DNA of 64,000 nucleotides, from NCBI GenBank assembly GCA_040403095.1, contig JBBALI010000006.1, positions 65,168-129,167 on the forward strand. Direction: 5' to 3'. Within the stretch, counting starts at the first letter, position 1; each line of letters starts with the position of its first letter. The notes below the pieces were generated by a model, which saw only the letters and a list, made by a program, of their open reading frames with translations, did not search any database and was not told where the DNA came from. The position numbers and the translations under genes are program-made. Origin of the DNA: JAQVCM01 sp040403095 (lineage in GTDB: Bacteria > Bacteroidota > Bacteroidia > Flavobacteriales_D > Crocinitomicaceae). Shown piece by piece: positions 17,844-27,480 of this stretch.

Positions 17844-18968
17844 ATGAAGCCATCAATATTTGAGATGATAATTATATTACTGTCCTCATTTTTGGTCAGC
17901 TATATGCTGTATCCAAAAATAATTAGTGTTGTATCATTTAAGAAATTAATGGACAAACCTAATGATAGAAGTTCACATTCTACAGCAACTCCAAGTTTGG
18001 GTGGAATTGCATTCTTTATAGTTCTAATTTTATCTTTTTATTTTCTTGAGCCCTATGATAAATACAATACAATTCCTTCTCTTATTCCCGGGCTAACTAT
18101 TTTGTTTATCATTGGTCTGAAAGATGATTTAGTTGTAATATCACCAATTACAAAATTAGGCGCTGAAATTGTTGCATCTACATTTTTAGTTTTGCATCCA
18201 AGTTTTGAGATAGAAAGTTTTCATGGCTTTTTTGGCTTTTATGAAATAAGTAAATTTATTACCATTCCTTTAAGTATTTTCATTGTGATAGTGATTATTA
18301 ATGCATTCAATTTGATTGATGGAATTGATGGATTGGCTGCAACAATTGGTACAGTTATATTTGGAACTTTTGGCACTATATTTTATCTCACACATTCTTA
18401 TTTATTGTTCGGAGTTTGTATAGTAATGATTGGTTGTTTGGCTGCTTTTCTAAGATTTAATTTATCACATTCAAAAAAAATATTCATGGGCGATACTGGC
18501 TCACTCATCGTTGGATTCATTATAGGAATGCTTGTTTTGAGATTCTTAGCTTTAACTAACGAAAAAATTGCGCTACTTCCATTTAAAGTTGATAATTATC
18601 CTTACATAATATTAGCTATTTTAATTGTTCCGCTCTTTGATACGGCAAGGGTTTTCACAATTAGAATAATGAATAAACGTGGTCCTTTTTCACCAGATCG
18701 AAATCATATACATCACCTGCTAATTGACTTTCTGCACCTCTCACACATTAAAGCAAGTATTTTTTTAGGTATTTTTAATTTGATTTTCATTTCTACTTTC
18801 TTATCGCTTTCGATGTTTTTAAGTCAAAAAATACTTTTTTTAAGCAGTGTTGCCGCTGTTCTATTATTAATTTATTTTTTCTTCGTAATAAATAAAAACA
18901 CGAATGCTACCAAAGCAAAATCAAAAATTAAGAAGCAATTCAAAAAAAAACTAAGTAGTTATTTATAA
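17844..18968 (+). CDS. WecA/TagO-type undecaprenyl-phosphate sugar-1-phosphate transferase
   Basis: This 374-residue membrane protein of the MraY/WecA family carries the family motifs: MDKPNDRSSHSTATPSLGG near residues 36-54, GLKDDL at 91-96, NAFNLIDGIDGLA from residue 153, FMGDTGSL, and PDRNHIHHLL, the His motif of the sugar-binding loop. It transfers a HexNAc-1-phosphate from a UDP-sugar to undecaprenyl phosphate, the first committed step of repeat-unit synthesis. It lies 54 bases after the deacetylase gene. The exact sugar cannot be told. Confidence 0.92.
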   Translation: MKPSIFEMIIILLSSFLVSYMLYPKIISVVSFKKLMDKPNDRSSHSTATPSLGGIAFFIVLILSFYFLEPYDKYNTIPSLIPGLTILFIIGLKDDLVVISPITKLGAEIVASTFLVLHPSFEIESFHGFFGFYEISKFITIPLSIFIVIVIINAFNLIDGIDGLAATIGTVIFGTFGTIFYLTHSYLLFGVCIVMIGCLAAFLRFNLSHSKKIFMGDTGSLIVGFIIGMLVLRFLALTNEKIALLPFKVDNYPYIILAILIVPLFDTARVFTIRIMNKRGPFSPDRNHIHHLLIDFLHLSHIKASIFLGIFNLIFISTFLSLSMFLSQKILFLSSVAAVLLLIYFFFVINKNTNATKAKSKIKKQFKKKLSSYL

Positions 18969-19050
18969 TAGATTTGATTTATCATTTAATTTCAGTAGAA
19001 TTTTTAAAAAAAATAACTTAATTTTACCCTTTTTAAAACAAGTCATTTAA

Positions 19051-19833
19051 ATGAAATATATATATTTATTGTTGATTACCTTATCGGTATTTTCTTGCGA
19101 TGTTAAAAAGAAGATCATTTACTTTAACAATGTAAATTCCCAAAATGATAGTATCAATAAAAATCAACAGTCAAACATTCCTAGATACACTCTTGTTTTT
19201 AAAAAGGATGATTTGGTTTACATTGATGTAAATTCAGCTGACATAGAGTCACTGAAGCCATTCATGAAAGAAGACATGTCTGCTGGGAATCAAATGCCAG
19301 GATATATAAATGGTGTTTCTGCAAAGGGAGGATATTTAATAGACGAAAATGGTAAAATAAATTTCCCACTTATTGGTGAAATTCATTTGGCAGATCTAAC
19401 AAGACCTCAGGCAACATTACTGATTCAATCAAAGTTACGCGAGTTTATAAATGATGCAATTGTAACGCTTCGAATACAAAATTTTAAAATAACAATTTTA
19501 GGTGATGTTAAAGTTCCTGGAACATATAATATCCCCAACGAAAGACTAACACTAATTGAGGCGATTGGATTAGCAGGTGATTTAAACATTACAGGCGTTA
19601 GAAACAATGTTCTTGTTATAAGGGAAGAAAATGGTAATAAGAAAGAATATAGAATTGATTTAACCAAAAACGATATCTTCACTTCACCTGTTTACTATTT
19701 GAATCAAAATGATGTAGTCTATGTTGAGCCTAATAGAGCAAAAAGAAATACTTCTATTGTAAGTTCAACAGCTGGTATTTTTATTTCTGTTGCTTCTCTC
19801 GTGATTACTACAATTAATGTTATTACTAAATAA
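19051..19833 (+). CDS. Polysaccharide export lipoprotein (Wza-like)
   Basis: This 260-residue protein starts with a lipoprotein signal peptide, YLLLITLSVFSC, with Cys at about residue 16. It then has a polysaccharide export (PES) domain (GYLIDENGKINFPLIGEI) and a SLBB domain (ITILGDVKVPGTYNIP, LTLIEAIGLAGD). A hydrophobic C-terminal segment follows (SSTAGIFISVASLVITT), which could be the membrane-crossing helix of the Wza ring. It forms the outer-membrane exit pore for the polymer. It is paired with the Wzc homologue two bases downstream, as is usual. Confidence 0.92.
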   Translation: MKYIYLLLITLSVFSCDVKKKIIYFNNVNSQNDSINKNQQSNIPRYTLVFKKDDLVYIDVNSADIESLKPFMKEDMSAGNQMPGYINGVSAKGGYLIDENGKINFPLIGEIHLADLTRPQATLLIQSKLREFINDAIVTLRIQNFKITILGDVKVPGTYNIPNERLTLIEAIGLAGDLNITGVRNNVLVIREENGNKKEYRIDLTKNDIFTSPVYYLNQNDVVYVEPNRAKRNTSIVSSTAGIFISVASLVITTINVITK

Positions 19834-19835
19834 GA

Positions 19836-22217
19836 ATGAATCAAAATCAAAATAATTCTTTCCTAGACGAAGGGCAGGAAAAAGATTTTAAAATTAAAGA
19901 GCAATTAGGCATTTACCTAGCACATTGGAGATGGTTTTTCATTGCCATATTAATTTCCTTAAGTCTTGGCTTCCTCTATTTAAAGTATACTTTACCAAAA
20001 TACGACGTAAAAGCCTCCATTTTAATTAAAGATGAAGATAAAAATGCCCCAATTTCAGAATTATCTGCATTTGCTGACTTGGGTATTTTAGGAGGAAAAA
20101 GTAATCTTGAAAACGAAATTGAAATCTTAAAATCTAGAACTCTAATTTTAAATGTAGTAAAAGATTTAAGTCTAAATATTGTCTATCAAGACAACAATGG
20201 TCTAATACCCTTCGGGATTTTTAATAATACTCCCATTAGAATAAATTTTATTAAAGGTGATTCTATCGTTTATGACAAAGAAGCAAATTTTAATATTCAT
20301 ATTATTTCAAATGAAAAATTTGAAATAAATGAAGAAGAATCTAACTTTAAAGGCACATTTAGCTTTGGAAAAGTAATAAAACATCCTATAGGTGATTTCA
20401 TAATTACTCCAAGTACTGTTGATAGCGATTTTTTAAATAAAAAGAAGTACATCATTAAAATAAAAACATTGGATGACGTTGTTTCTTTTTTCAAAAAAGA
20501 AATAAAAGTTGAAGCAGCAAACGATGAATCCAATGTAATTACTATTTCACTTCAAGATTTTGATCGCTTAAAATCGAAGTCAATTATTAATAACTTGATT
20601 CAACAACATAGCAAAGATGCAATCAGTGATAAAAATCAAATTTCTAAAAACACAGCTGATTTTATTAATGATAGAATAAAGTACATTACCACAGAACTTT
20701 CAGATGTTGAACAAAATGTAGAGAGTTATAAGGCAGATCACAGACTTGTAGATATGGCTTCTGAAGCTGAAATATTTCTTAAAACTGGAAGCGATAACCA
20801 TACTTTGATCATGCAAAATGAAACCCAAATTCGTTTGGTTGAATTTGTATACGACTATCTAATTAACCATGTAGAAACTCATGATTTAGTTCCTTCTAAT
20901 CTTGGTCTATATGATGTTTCAATAGAAAAAATGATTGAGTCTTATAATAAATTGATTTTAGAAAAAAATCGATTAACTAAAAATTCTTCTGAAAAACACC
21001 CAATCATTCAAAATTTAAATGTTCAGATTTTAGGAATTCATAAAAATCTTAAAGAAAGTTTATTAAATCTAAAAGAATCCTTAAGGATTAAAAATAGAGA
21101 ACTACAAAAATTAGAAAATGAAATTAATTCTAAAATTTCTTCTGTTCCAAAATATGAAAGAGAATACAGAGAAATTCAAAGACAGCAACAAATTAAAGAA
21201 TCTCTTTACTTATACCTCCTTCAAAAAAGAGAAGAAACAGCGATAACATTAGCAGTTACAGTTTCAAATACGAAAATAATTGATGAAGCCTTTACTGACA
21301 ATGTAATCGTTTCTCCAAATAAGAAAATCATTTATGCAATATCATTCCTGTTAGGTCTTTTAATTCCTTTTGGAATAATCTACATTAGAAGATTATTTGA
21401 TACAAAAATTCATGGTAAAAATGATATTTTAAGTTCTAATCTTCCTTACATTGGAGATATTCCAATTTCAGAAACAAAAGACAAAATAGTCGTTAGCCAT
21501 GGCGAAAACAATAACGTATCTGAATCATTTAGGTTGTTGCGTACAAATATTGATTTTATGCTTAAAAGCAAAAACCAGAATGGGAATATAATTTTTATTA
21601 CATCCACTATCGCAAAAGAAGGGAAATCATTTATATCTATAAACCTTGCATCGATTATTGCACTTTCTGGTAAAAAAGTACTTCTTATCGGCTTAGACTT
21701 AAGAGCCCCTAAAATTCTAGAATACACAGGATTGGCTCGATCTAGGGGGGTTTCAAATTATATTACTGATTTTGACTTATCACTTTCCGATGTGATTATA
21801 GAAAAACCAGACGACATTAATTTTGATTTATTGGTTTCAGGTGATATTCCACCTAATCCTTCTGAATTATTAATGAATGATCGAATAAAGGAAATGTTTC
21901 AAGATGTAAAAGAAATGTATGACTATGTAATTGTCGATACCGCTCCTGTTGGGCCTGTTACAGATACTTTACTAATAACTTCATATGCAGATGTAATTGT
22001 GTATGTCTCTAGAGCTGATTATTTGGATAAGAGATTATTAAATATTCCTGAAACTCTGTATAGGGAAAATAAATTACCAAATATGGCGGTATTGATTAAC
22101 GGATCAAACAATAAAAGAAGTTATGGATACGGATATGGTTATGGTTATGGCTATGGTTATGGTTATGGAAATGAATCAAAAGCAAAGCCTTGGTATAAAA
22201 AAATCTTTGGTAATTAA
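19836..22217 (+). CDS. Wzc-like tyrosine autokinase and chain-length regulator
   Basis: This 793-residue protein fuses a Wzz domain to a BY-kinase. The first membrane helix is near residues 33-48. A long coiled-coil periplasmic part and a second helix (IIYAISFLLGLLIPFGIIY) follow. The kinase has Walker A AKEGKSF near residues 592-598, the A' segment VLLIGLDLRAP and Walker B YVIVDTAPVG near residue 695. The C-terminus holds eight Tyr-Gly pairs, a Tyr cluster that would be phosphorylated in trans. It controls chain length and export together with the Wza-like lipoprotein. It ends just before a terminator and closes the locus. Confidence 0.95.
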   Translation: MNQNQNNSFLDEGQEKDFKIKEQLGIYLAHWRWFFIAILISLSLGFLYLKYTLPKYDVKASILIKDEDKNAPISELSAFADLGILGGKSNLENEIEILKSRTLILNVVKDLSLNIVYQDNNGLIPFGIFNNTPIRINFIKGDSIVYDKEANFNIHIISNEKFEINEEESNFKGTFSFGKVIKHPIGDFIITPSTVDSDFLNKKKYIIKIKTLDDVVSFFKKEIKVEAANDESNVITISLQDFDRLKSKSIINNLIQQHSKDAISDKNQISKNTADFINDRIKYITTELSDVEQNVESYKADHRLVDMASEAEIFLKTGSDNHTLIMQNETQIRLVEFVYDYLINHVETHDLVPSNLGLYDVSIEKMIESYNKLILEKNRLTKNSSEKHPIIQNLNVQILGIHKNLKESLLNLKESLRIKNRELQKLENEINSKISSVPKYEREYREIQRQQQIKESLYLYLLQKREETAITLAVTVSNTKIIDEAFTDNVIVSPNKKIIYAISFLLGLLIPFGIIYIRRLFDTKIHGKNDILSSNLPYIGDIPISETKDKIVVSHGENNNVSESFRLLRTNIDFMLKSKNQNGNIIFITSTIAKEGKSFISINLASIIALSGKKVLLIGLDLRAPKILEYTGLARSRGVSNYITDFDLSLSDVIIEKPDDINFDLLVSGDIPPNPSELLMNDRIKEMFQDVKEMYDYVIVDTAPVGPVTDTLLITSYADVIVYVSRADYLDKRLLNIPETLYRENKLPNMAVLINGSNNKRSYGYGYGYGYGYGYGYGNESKAKPWYKKIFGN
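22122..22169 (+). repeat. Hexanucleotide tandem repeat encoding (Tyr-Gly)8
   Basis: Eight near-perfect copies of a TATGGN unit with period six encode alternating Tyr and Gly at the C-terminus of the Wzc-like kinase. Copies differ only at third codon positions. Because the unit is six bases long, copy-number changes would keep the reading frame and alter only the number of phosphorylatable tyrosines. Confidence 0.95.
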
Positions 22218-22227
22218 AAAACATATC

Positions 22228-22262
22228 AAAAAAAAGCTGTTCAATTTTGGACAGCTTTTTTT
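22228..22262. terminator. Bidirectional rho-independent terminator between wzc-like gene and recG
   Basis: An A-rich tract leads into the stem AAAAGCTGT, the loop TCAATTTTGG and the complementary ACAGCTTTTTTT. It serves the plus-strand polysaccharide locus and the minus-strand recG gene, which converge here. The recG stop codon lies directly at its edge. Confidence 0.85.
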
Positions 22263-24357
22263 ATGAAATCTTGCTCCAATTCGGTTTGTCAGATAATATC
22301 TTTACAATTTTAGATCTGATTCCAAAATGTTCTTTCAAATTCAATCCCGCGTCTTTCGTTAAAATCTCTCTTGCCTTTTCTCTTGCCAAAGCAACCAATG
22401 GCCCGTCTTTGGTCAAATCTGCAATTTTTAAATCTAAAATTCCACTTTGTTGTGTTCCCATAATGTCCCCGGGACCGCGCAATTCCATATCAACTTCAGC
22501 TATCTCAAATCCATCTTGGGTGCGAACCATGGTTGATAATCGCTTTTTACTTTCTTTAGATAATTTGTTTCCTGTCATCAAAATACAATAGGATTTTTCT
22601 GATCCTCGCCCTACTCTGCCGCGTAATTGATGCAATTGAGATAATCCGAATCGCTCTGCACTTTCAATGATCATAATTGATGCGTTAGGCACATTTACAC
22701 CTACTTCGATTACAGTAGTAGCAACCATAATTTGAGTTTGACCTTCAACAAATCGTTTCATCTCAAAATCTTTCACTTCTGGTTTCATTTGACCGTGAAC
22801 GATGCTAATCTGATACGTAGGTAATGGAAAAACCCTTGAAATAGATTCAAAACCTTCCATTAAATTGTGGTAATCTAATGTTTCTGATTCTTTAATTAGC
22901 GGAAAAACAACATATACTTGCCTACCCTTTTCAATTTCTCGTCTGATAAATCCGAAAACGACGGAACGATCATTTTCAAATCGATGTTCTGTCGTAATAG
23001 CTTTTCTTCCAGGCGGTAATTCATCAATTACTGAAACATCTAAATCACCATAAACAGTCATTGCTAATGTTCTTGGAATTGGTGTTGCGGTCATCACCAA
23101 AATATGTGGTGGAATATGATTTTTCGTCCATAATCGCGCCCTTTGCGCCACGCCAAATCGATGTTGTTCATCAATGACAACCAAACCCAAATTTTGAAAT
23201 TCAACAACATCTTCTAATAATGCATGGGTTCCTATCAAAATTTTGATTTCTCCATTTAATAAGGATGCATGGATGTCTTTGCGTTTAGATTTCTTAACAG
23301 AACCAGTCAATTTTTCGACTCGAATTCCCATTGGAGCGAGTAAATCGCTAATAGAATCAAAATGCTGCTGTGCTAAAATTTCTGTCGGTGCCATCATTGC
23401 TGCTTGAAATCCATTCCCGACTGCAATCAACATCGTTAGAAGCGCAACCAATGTTTTACCACTTCCAACATCTCCTTGCAAAAGTCTATTCATGTGATTT
23501 CCATGGCGAAAATCGTTTCTAATTTCTTTAATGACTTTTTTCTGTGCATTGGTTAATTGAAAAGGCAAATGATTGTCATAAAAATCTAAAAAAACTTGAC
23601 CAACTTCTTCAAAAACGAACCCTTTATTTTTTTGCATCGCAATTTGTTTCCGCAACAAAAGTTCAATTTGCAGTAAAAATAATTCCTCAAATTTTAATCT
23701 AAAACTTGCTCTTTGCGCCAATTCTTCGTTCTGTGGACAATGAATTTGTTTGATAGCAGATTCTCGCGGTAAAAGTTGCAATTCCTGAATCAATTCTGGC
23801 GGGAAAATTTCCAAAATATGGTTTCTCAACATGGGAACCATGGCACTCGTTAATTTTTCAATTCCCTTTGAATGAAGTCCTTTGGCGTTCAATTTTTCCG
23901 TACTTCTATATACAGCTTTTAATCCCTTTGATGGATCTGTTTTATCAAACTCAACGATTTCAGGATGCGGAATATTGAATGAATTTCCAAAAATTTTGGC
24001 TTTTCCATAAACTTGAAATTCAATTCCAGGTCGCAAAAGCGGTTTGATCCATTTCATTCCTTGAAACCAAACTAAATCGATTTGTCCACTTCGATCTTGA
24101 AATTTAGCAATTAATCTTTTTTGACGACCAGTGGTTACTTCATCAATTTTAGTAATATAACCTCGTAATTGAGCAAAGCCATCTAAAGTATGTAAATCTC
24201 CTACTTGATTATAATAAGAGCGATCAACATATCGGAAAGGAAAATACTCCAATAAATCTCCAAAATTGAAAATTCTCAATTCATTTTGAAGCAATTCAGC
24301 CCTTTGCGGACCTACTCCTTTCAAGAATTCAATGGGCGTATTTAAAAATTCAGACAT
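22261..24357 (-). CDS. recG: ATP-dependent DNA helicase RecG
   Basis: RecG remodels stalled replication forks and branch-migrates Holliday junctions. The 698-residue protein has an N-terminal wedge/OB region (LKGVGPQRAELL, then QLRGYITKIDEV). The SF2 helicase motifs follow: LLQGDVGSGKT, MMAPTEILAQQHF, VVIDEQHRFGVAQR, VMTATPIPRTLAMT, ATTVIEVGVNVPNA and QLRGRVGRG. ATG at 24357 is chosen because the TTG nine bases upstream lies in a -7 promoter box. It stands alone on the minus strand and ends at a shared terminator. Confidence 0.96.
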   Translation of the reverse strand: MSEFLNTPIEFLKGVGPQRAELLQNELRIFNFGDLLEYFPFRYVDRSYYNQVGDLHTLDGFAQLRGYITKIDEVTTGRQKRLIAKFQDRSGQIDLVWFQGMKWIKPLLRPGIEFQVYGKAKIFGNSFNIPHPEIVEFDKTDPSKGLKAVYRSTEKLNAKGLHSKGIEKLTSAMVPMLRNHILEIFPPELIQELQLLPRESAIKQIHCPQNEELAQRASFRLKFEELFLLQIELLLRKQIAMQKNKGFVFEEVGQVFLDFYDNHLPFQLTNAQKKVIKEIRNDFRHGNHMNRLLQGDVGSGKTLVALLTMLIAVGNGFQAAMMAPTEILAQQHFDSISDLLAPMGIRVEKLTGSVKKSKRKDIHASLLNGEIKILIGTHALLEDVVEFQNLGLVVIDEQHRFGVAQRARLWTKNHIPPHILVMTATPIPRTLAMTVYGDLDVSVIDELPPGRKAITTEHRFENDRSVVFGFIRREIEKGRQVYVVFPLIKESETLDYHNLMEGFESISRVFPLPTYQISIVHGQMKPEVKDFEMKRFVEGQTQIMVATTVIEVGVNVPNASIMIIESAERFGLSQLHQLRGRVGRGSEKSYCILMTGNKLSKESKKRLSTMVRTQDGFEIAEVDMELRGPGDIMGTQQSGILDLKIADLTKDGPLVALAREKAREILTKDAGLNLKEHFGIRSKIVKILSDKPNWSKIS

Positions 24358-24363
24358 TCCAGA

Positions 24364-24371
24364 CAAAAATA
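24364..24371 (-). promoter_or_regulatory. Putative -7 box of recG
   Basis: On the minus strand the bases read TATTTTTG, an exact match to the Bacteroidota -7 consensus TAnnTTTG. It lies only 6 bases before the recG ATG, so the leader would be very short. Confidence 0.5.
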
Positions 24372-24413
24372 AGGAAAGTCTTCAAGACTGAATTCTATTA
24401 ATCAGATATAATA

Positions 24414-25799
24414 TTAATTTAGAATGATAAAATTTGCTAGATTTTCTGCTTGACTTCTTAATTCATTTACGGCAGTACTTTCCCAAAAAATTCCTTTCAA
24501 ATTTGTTCCAAGCGTGAAAATATTGTTTTGAACTTCTCCATTGACCCCAATTAATTGAAAATTTGTCGGATCAGCATTAAAACCCAAATAAAATTCATCT
24601 TGCGAAATGATTCCCTTCTCCAAACATTTCTTTAGCAATTGACTTTCTGAAAGTTTAATATTTGACTCTGGACCCGTGCAATTAATTACCCTACTGACAA
24701 AAATCTTTTCCACAGTTTTACTATTTTTCTCAACAAAAGAAACTTCAATAGTCCCATTTACTTCCTTCATAGATTTAATCCTACCTGCAAAAACCTTCAA
24801 TTTAATTGAGAACATCAACTTCAGTAAAAAATCATTCATGTGAATAGGAATTCTATGTCTAGCCACTCCCCATGCATGTCTATATTTTCTCAAAAACTCC
24901 CGCTTGTCACTCAATGAAAAATTCTTCCAAATATTTTGACTAAACGGTCTTAATGAATCTATCACGGGCTCAGCTGAAACGCCTAATTTTCTTACTGCCC
25001 TGACATGTTTTACAATTAAATTTCTAATCGTTTTTAAATCTATCTCATTAGGTAATTCATCTATCAATTTATTGTATTTAATTGGTGCATGTCGATGTGA
25101 CAGGATGTGGTAACCATTGGGAGAAATTGAATATATAATTCCTCTAAAGTTTCTCTCCTGCAATGCCAAGACTGTATCAACCATTGTCAATCCATTACCA
25201 ATTACAAGTACATTTTCATTTTTATTCAAATTTTCAACTGACTCAATTTTCCAAGGATTTTGAAAATAATTTGGATTTGTATAAAAATCCATGTTTTCTA
25301 TTGTTTGGTTTCTAGGAACTAAATTACCTGTGGCCAATACACAATAATCAACAAAAAATCTATCGTTATTCTCTCCAATCAATTCAATTTCAGAATTTGT
25401 CAGTTCTAAATCTATGATGTTGGATCTTAAAATTCTTACTTTTATAGACTTTGCTTTTGCGTTTGCTATTGCTTCGTTCCAAACAAATTCTAAATATTGA
25501 CCATAAAGATATCTTGGTAAAAAAGCACCAGCCAGTATTGACTCGTCTACATTTTTATATTCCTCTATAGATTTCACCCAATTGAAAAAATGGTCAGGCA
25601 ATTCTTTGAACGCACTCATTTTGGAAGTTGGTACATTTAGAAGTTGCTTTTTCGAATAGGGCGAATAAGCAACACCTTTACCTATTGGGTTTTCTTTTTC
25701 AAAAAGAAAGATTTCTAAAATATCATTTGAATTATTAATCAAGTTTACCGCGGTCATTGTACCAGAAAAACCAGCCCCAATTATTCCAATTCTTTTCAT
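24414..25799 (-). CDS. FAD/NAD(P)-binding protein
   Basis: This 461-residue protein opens with a Rossmann FAD motif, RIGIIGAGFSGTMTAVNL, has YCVLATGNLVP in the middle, and a second nucleotide-binding motif, NVLVIGNGLTMVDTVLAL, near residues 200-217. VINCTGPESNI follows in the C-terminal half. This is the pattern of the FAD-NAD(P)-binding family related to flavin monooxygenases and YdhS-like proteins, whose substrates are mostly unknown. It lies 9 bases after the PstB-like gene and seems to be the last gene of that operon, an unusual partner for an anion transporter. Confidence 0.85.
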   Translation of the reverse strand: MKRIGIIGAGFSGTMTAVNLINNSNDILEIFLFEKENPIGKGVAYSPYSKKQLLNVPTSKMSAFKELPDHFFNWVKSIEEYKNVDESILAGAFLPRYLYGQYLEFVWNEAIANAKAKSIKVRILRSNIIDLELTNSEIELIGENNDRFFVDYCVLATGNLVPRNQTIENMDFYTNPNYFQNPWKIESVENLNKNENVLVIGNGLTMVDTVLALQERNFRGIIYSISPNGYHILSHRHAPIKYNKLIDELPNEIDLKTIRNLIVKHVRAVRKLGVSAEPVIDSLRPFSQNIWKNFSLSDKREFLRKYRHAWGVARHRIPIHMNDFLLKLMFSIKLKVFAGRIKSMKEVNGTIEVSFVEKNSKTVEKIFVSRVINCTGPESNIKLSESQLLKKCLEKGIISQDEFYLGFNADPTNFQLIGVNGEVQNNIFTLGTNLKGIFWESTAVNELRSQAENLANFIILN

Positions 25800-25808
25800 A
25801 TTGTCTAC

Positions 25809-26627
25809 TTAATGTCCAACTTGTAAATAATCTTTGAAAATATCAGTTTTTGGATTTTCAAATAAATCTGAAGGTTTACCCTTTTCAACAACTTCACCGT
25901 AATACATAAAAGCGGTATAATCAGCCAGTCTTTTGGCTTGTCTCAAAATGTGAGTTACTAAGACAATTGCAAATTCCTTACTTAATTCTTGAAATTGCTC
26001 TTCAATTTTTCGACTTGAAATTGGATCTAAAGCAGAAGTTGGTTCGTCAGCCAAAATCACCCGAGGTTCAATAGCCAATCCTCTCGCCAAACATAAACGT
26101 TGTTGCTGACCAATTGAAAGACTATTTGCTGAATATTTCAATCTGTCTTTTACTTCGTCCCATAAAGCGACTTTCTTGATGTAATATTCAATTCTATCGT
26201 CTTGTTCAACTTTTGATTTAATACCTTTCAGTTTCAAAGCATATCTTATATTGTCAGAAATGGTTCCTGGAAGCGGATGTGGCCTTTGAGACAACAATCC
26301 CATTTTTTGTCTCAAAGCGTAAACATCGATATTTTTTGTCAAAATATCTTTTTCTTCAAAAAATATTGAACCTGTTGTTTTGATATCTGGATCCAAATCT
26401 GTTAAACGATTGAAAGTCTTTAAAAGTGTCGTTTTTCCACATCCTGAAGGACCAAGTAATACGGTAATTCCTTTGTCACGAATATTCAATTCTACATTTT
26501 TCAATGTTTGCTGTTTTCCATGCCAAAGACTTAAATCTTTCACATAAATCAGGTTGTGTAAGCCTTTTGATTCATCTTTCCTGATGATTTCTTCATCGAT
26601 CAAGCTTGTATTGTTTTCTAGATTCAT
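25809..26627 (-). CDS. pstB: PstB-like ABC transporter ATP-binding protein
   Basis: This 272-residue ATPase energises uptake by the PstSCA-like transporter. It has Walker A GPSGCGKTTLL, the Q-loop segment KMGLLSQRPHPLPGT, the ABC signature LSIGQQQRLCLARGLA, Walker B VILADEPTSALD and the H-loop VTHILRQAKRLAD. The order and wording match the PstB family. The start overlaps the pstA stop as ATGA. No phoU gene follows, although in many genomes pstB is followed by phoU. Specificity for phosphate is inferred from the family only. Confidence 0.9.
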   Translation of the reverse strand: MNLENNTSLIDEEIIRKDESKGLHNLIYVKDLSLWHGKQQTLKNVELNIRDKGITVLLGPSGCGKTTLLKTFNRLTDLDPDIKTTGSIFFEEKDILTKNIDVYALRQKMGLLSQRPHPLPGTISDNIRYALKLKGIKSKVEQDDRIEYYIKKVALWDEVKDRLKYSANSLSIGQQQRLCLARGLAIEPRVILADEPTSALDPISSRKIEEQFQELSKEFAIVLVTHILRQAKRLADYTAFMYYGEVVEKGKPSDLFENPKTDIFKDYLQVGH

Positions 26628-27478
26628 TTTATTCTATTTTTTGAAAATCTCTTACTTAACACTCTTGATAAAATGCTAATTATTAGAATTATAATTGTCA
26701 AAACGATTGCAGCAGCATAAGCGCGTTCTTTTACTTCTGGTATAGGCGAACTTAATTGAAAGAAAATCGCTAATGGCAATGTTGCTGCTGGCTCGGTAAT
26801 ACTTTCAGGGATGTAATCCGTGAAACCCGCTGTAAACAAAACAGAGGCAGTATCTCCCAAACCTTTACCCAGCGCCAATAAAAAAGCAGTTGTTATACCT
26901 GGTAATGATTGTTTGAAGAGGAATTTAAAACCGATCTCACCTTTAAAAAATCCAAGTGAAAGCGCTGATTCAAAAAGTCCCTTTGAATTATGTTGCAGAG
27001 ACTCATCCATCGATCGAATCATTACAGGACTAATCAGCAATGAAACCGTAATCATAGCTGCTAATAATGATGATGGCCAGCCCATGAAAAGCATAAAATT
27101 AAATGCAAATGCACCATAGACAATTGGTGGAATTCCCCAAAGGACGTCTAACCAAAGTCTGATTCTTTTCTGCCATTTTGGATAAGAAAACAAATAGGTA
27201 TGAATAAAAAAAGCAGCAGGAATACTAATTACCAAAGCAATAAGTGACGCACCTATTGCTAAATACAAAGAACCAACAATTGCATTGAGTATTCCTCCTT
27301 CTTTTCCAAAATAATAACCACCCTTTGGCACTTGACTGATAATTTCCCAATTTAAAGCAGGCAATCCCTTTTTAAAGATTCCATAAAAAATGGAAAGCAA
27401 AACAAAAACAATAAAGCAAGTAAAAATCAGCAAAACAATTTTTACTATTTTCTCAATTAAATACTTTCTAGAATTCAT
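26624..27478 (-). CDS. pstA: PstA-like ABC transporter permease
   Basis: This 284-residue inner-membrane permease has about six hydrophobic segments. The EAA-type loop regions are ESALSLGFFKGEIG and GITTAFLLALGKGLGDTASVL. The last matches the G-x-GD/ET motif of PstA proteins, here followed by LFTAGFTDYIPES. With PstC it forms the channel of the transporter. ATG at 27478 is chosen; a GTG at 27484 overlapping the pstC stop is also possible. It overlaps pstB by 4 bases. Confidence 0.9.
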   Translation of the reverse strand: MNSRKYLIEKIVKIVLLIFTCFIVFVLLSIFYGIFKKGLPALNWEIISQVPKGGYYFGKEGGILNAIVGSLYLAIGASLIALVISIPAAFFIHTYLFSYPKWQKRIRLWLDVLWGIPPIVYGAFAFNFMLFMGWPSSLLAAMITVSLLISPVMIRSMDESLQHNSKGLFESALSLGFFKGEIGFKFLFKQSLPGITTAFLLALGKGLGDTASVLFTAGFTDYIPESITEPAATLPLAIFFQLSSPIPEVKERAYAAAIVLTIIILIISILSRVLSKRFSKNRIK

Positions 27479-27480
27479 AA

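Noticed and set aside
22247..22591. Plus-strand frame of 114 codons
   Set aside because: It lies antisense within recG, which has all helicase motifs; no independent signal supports it.
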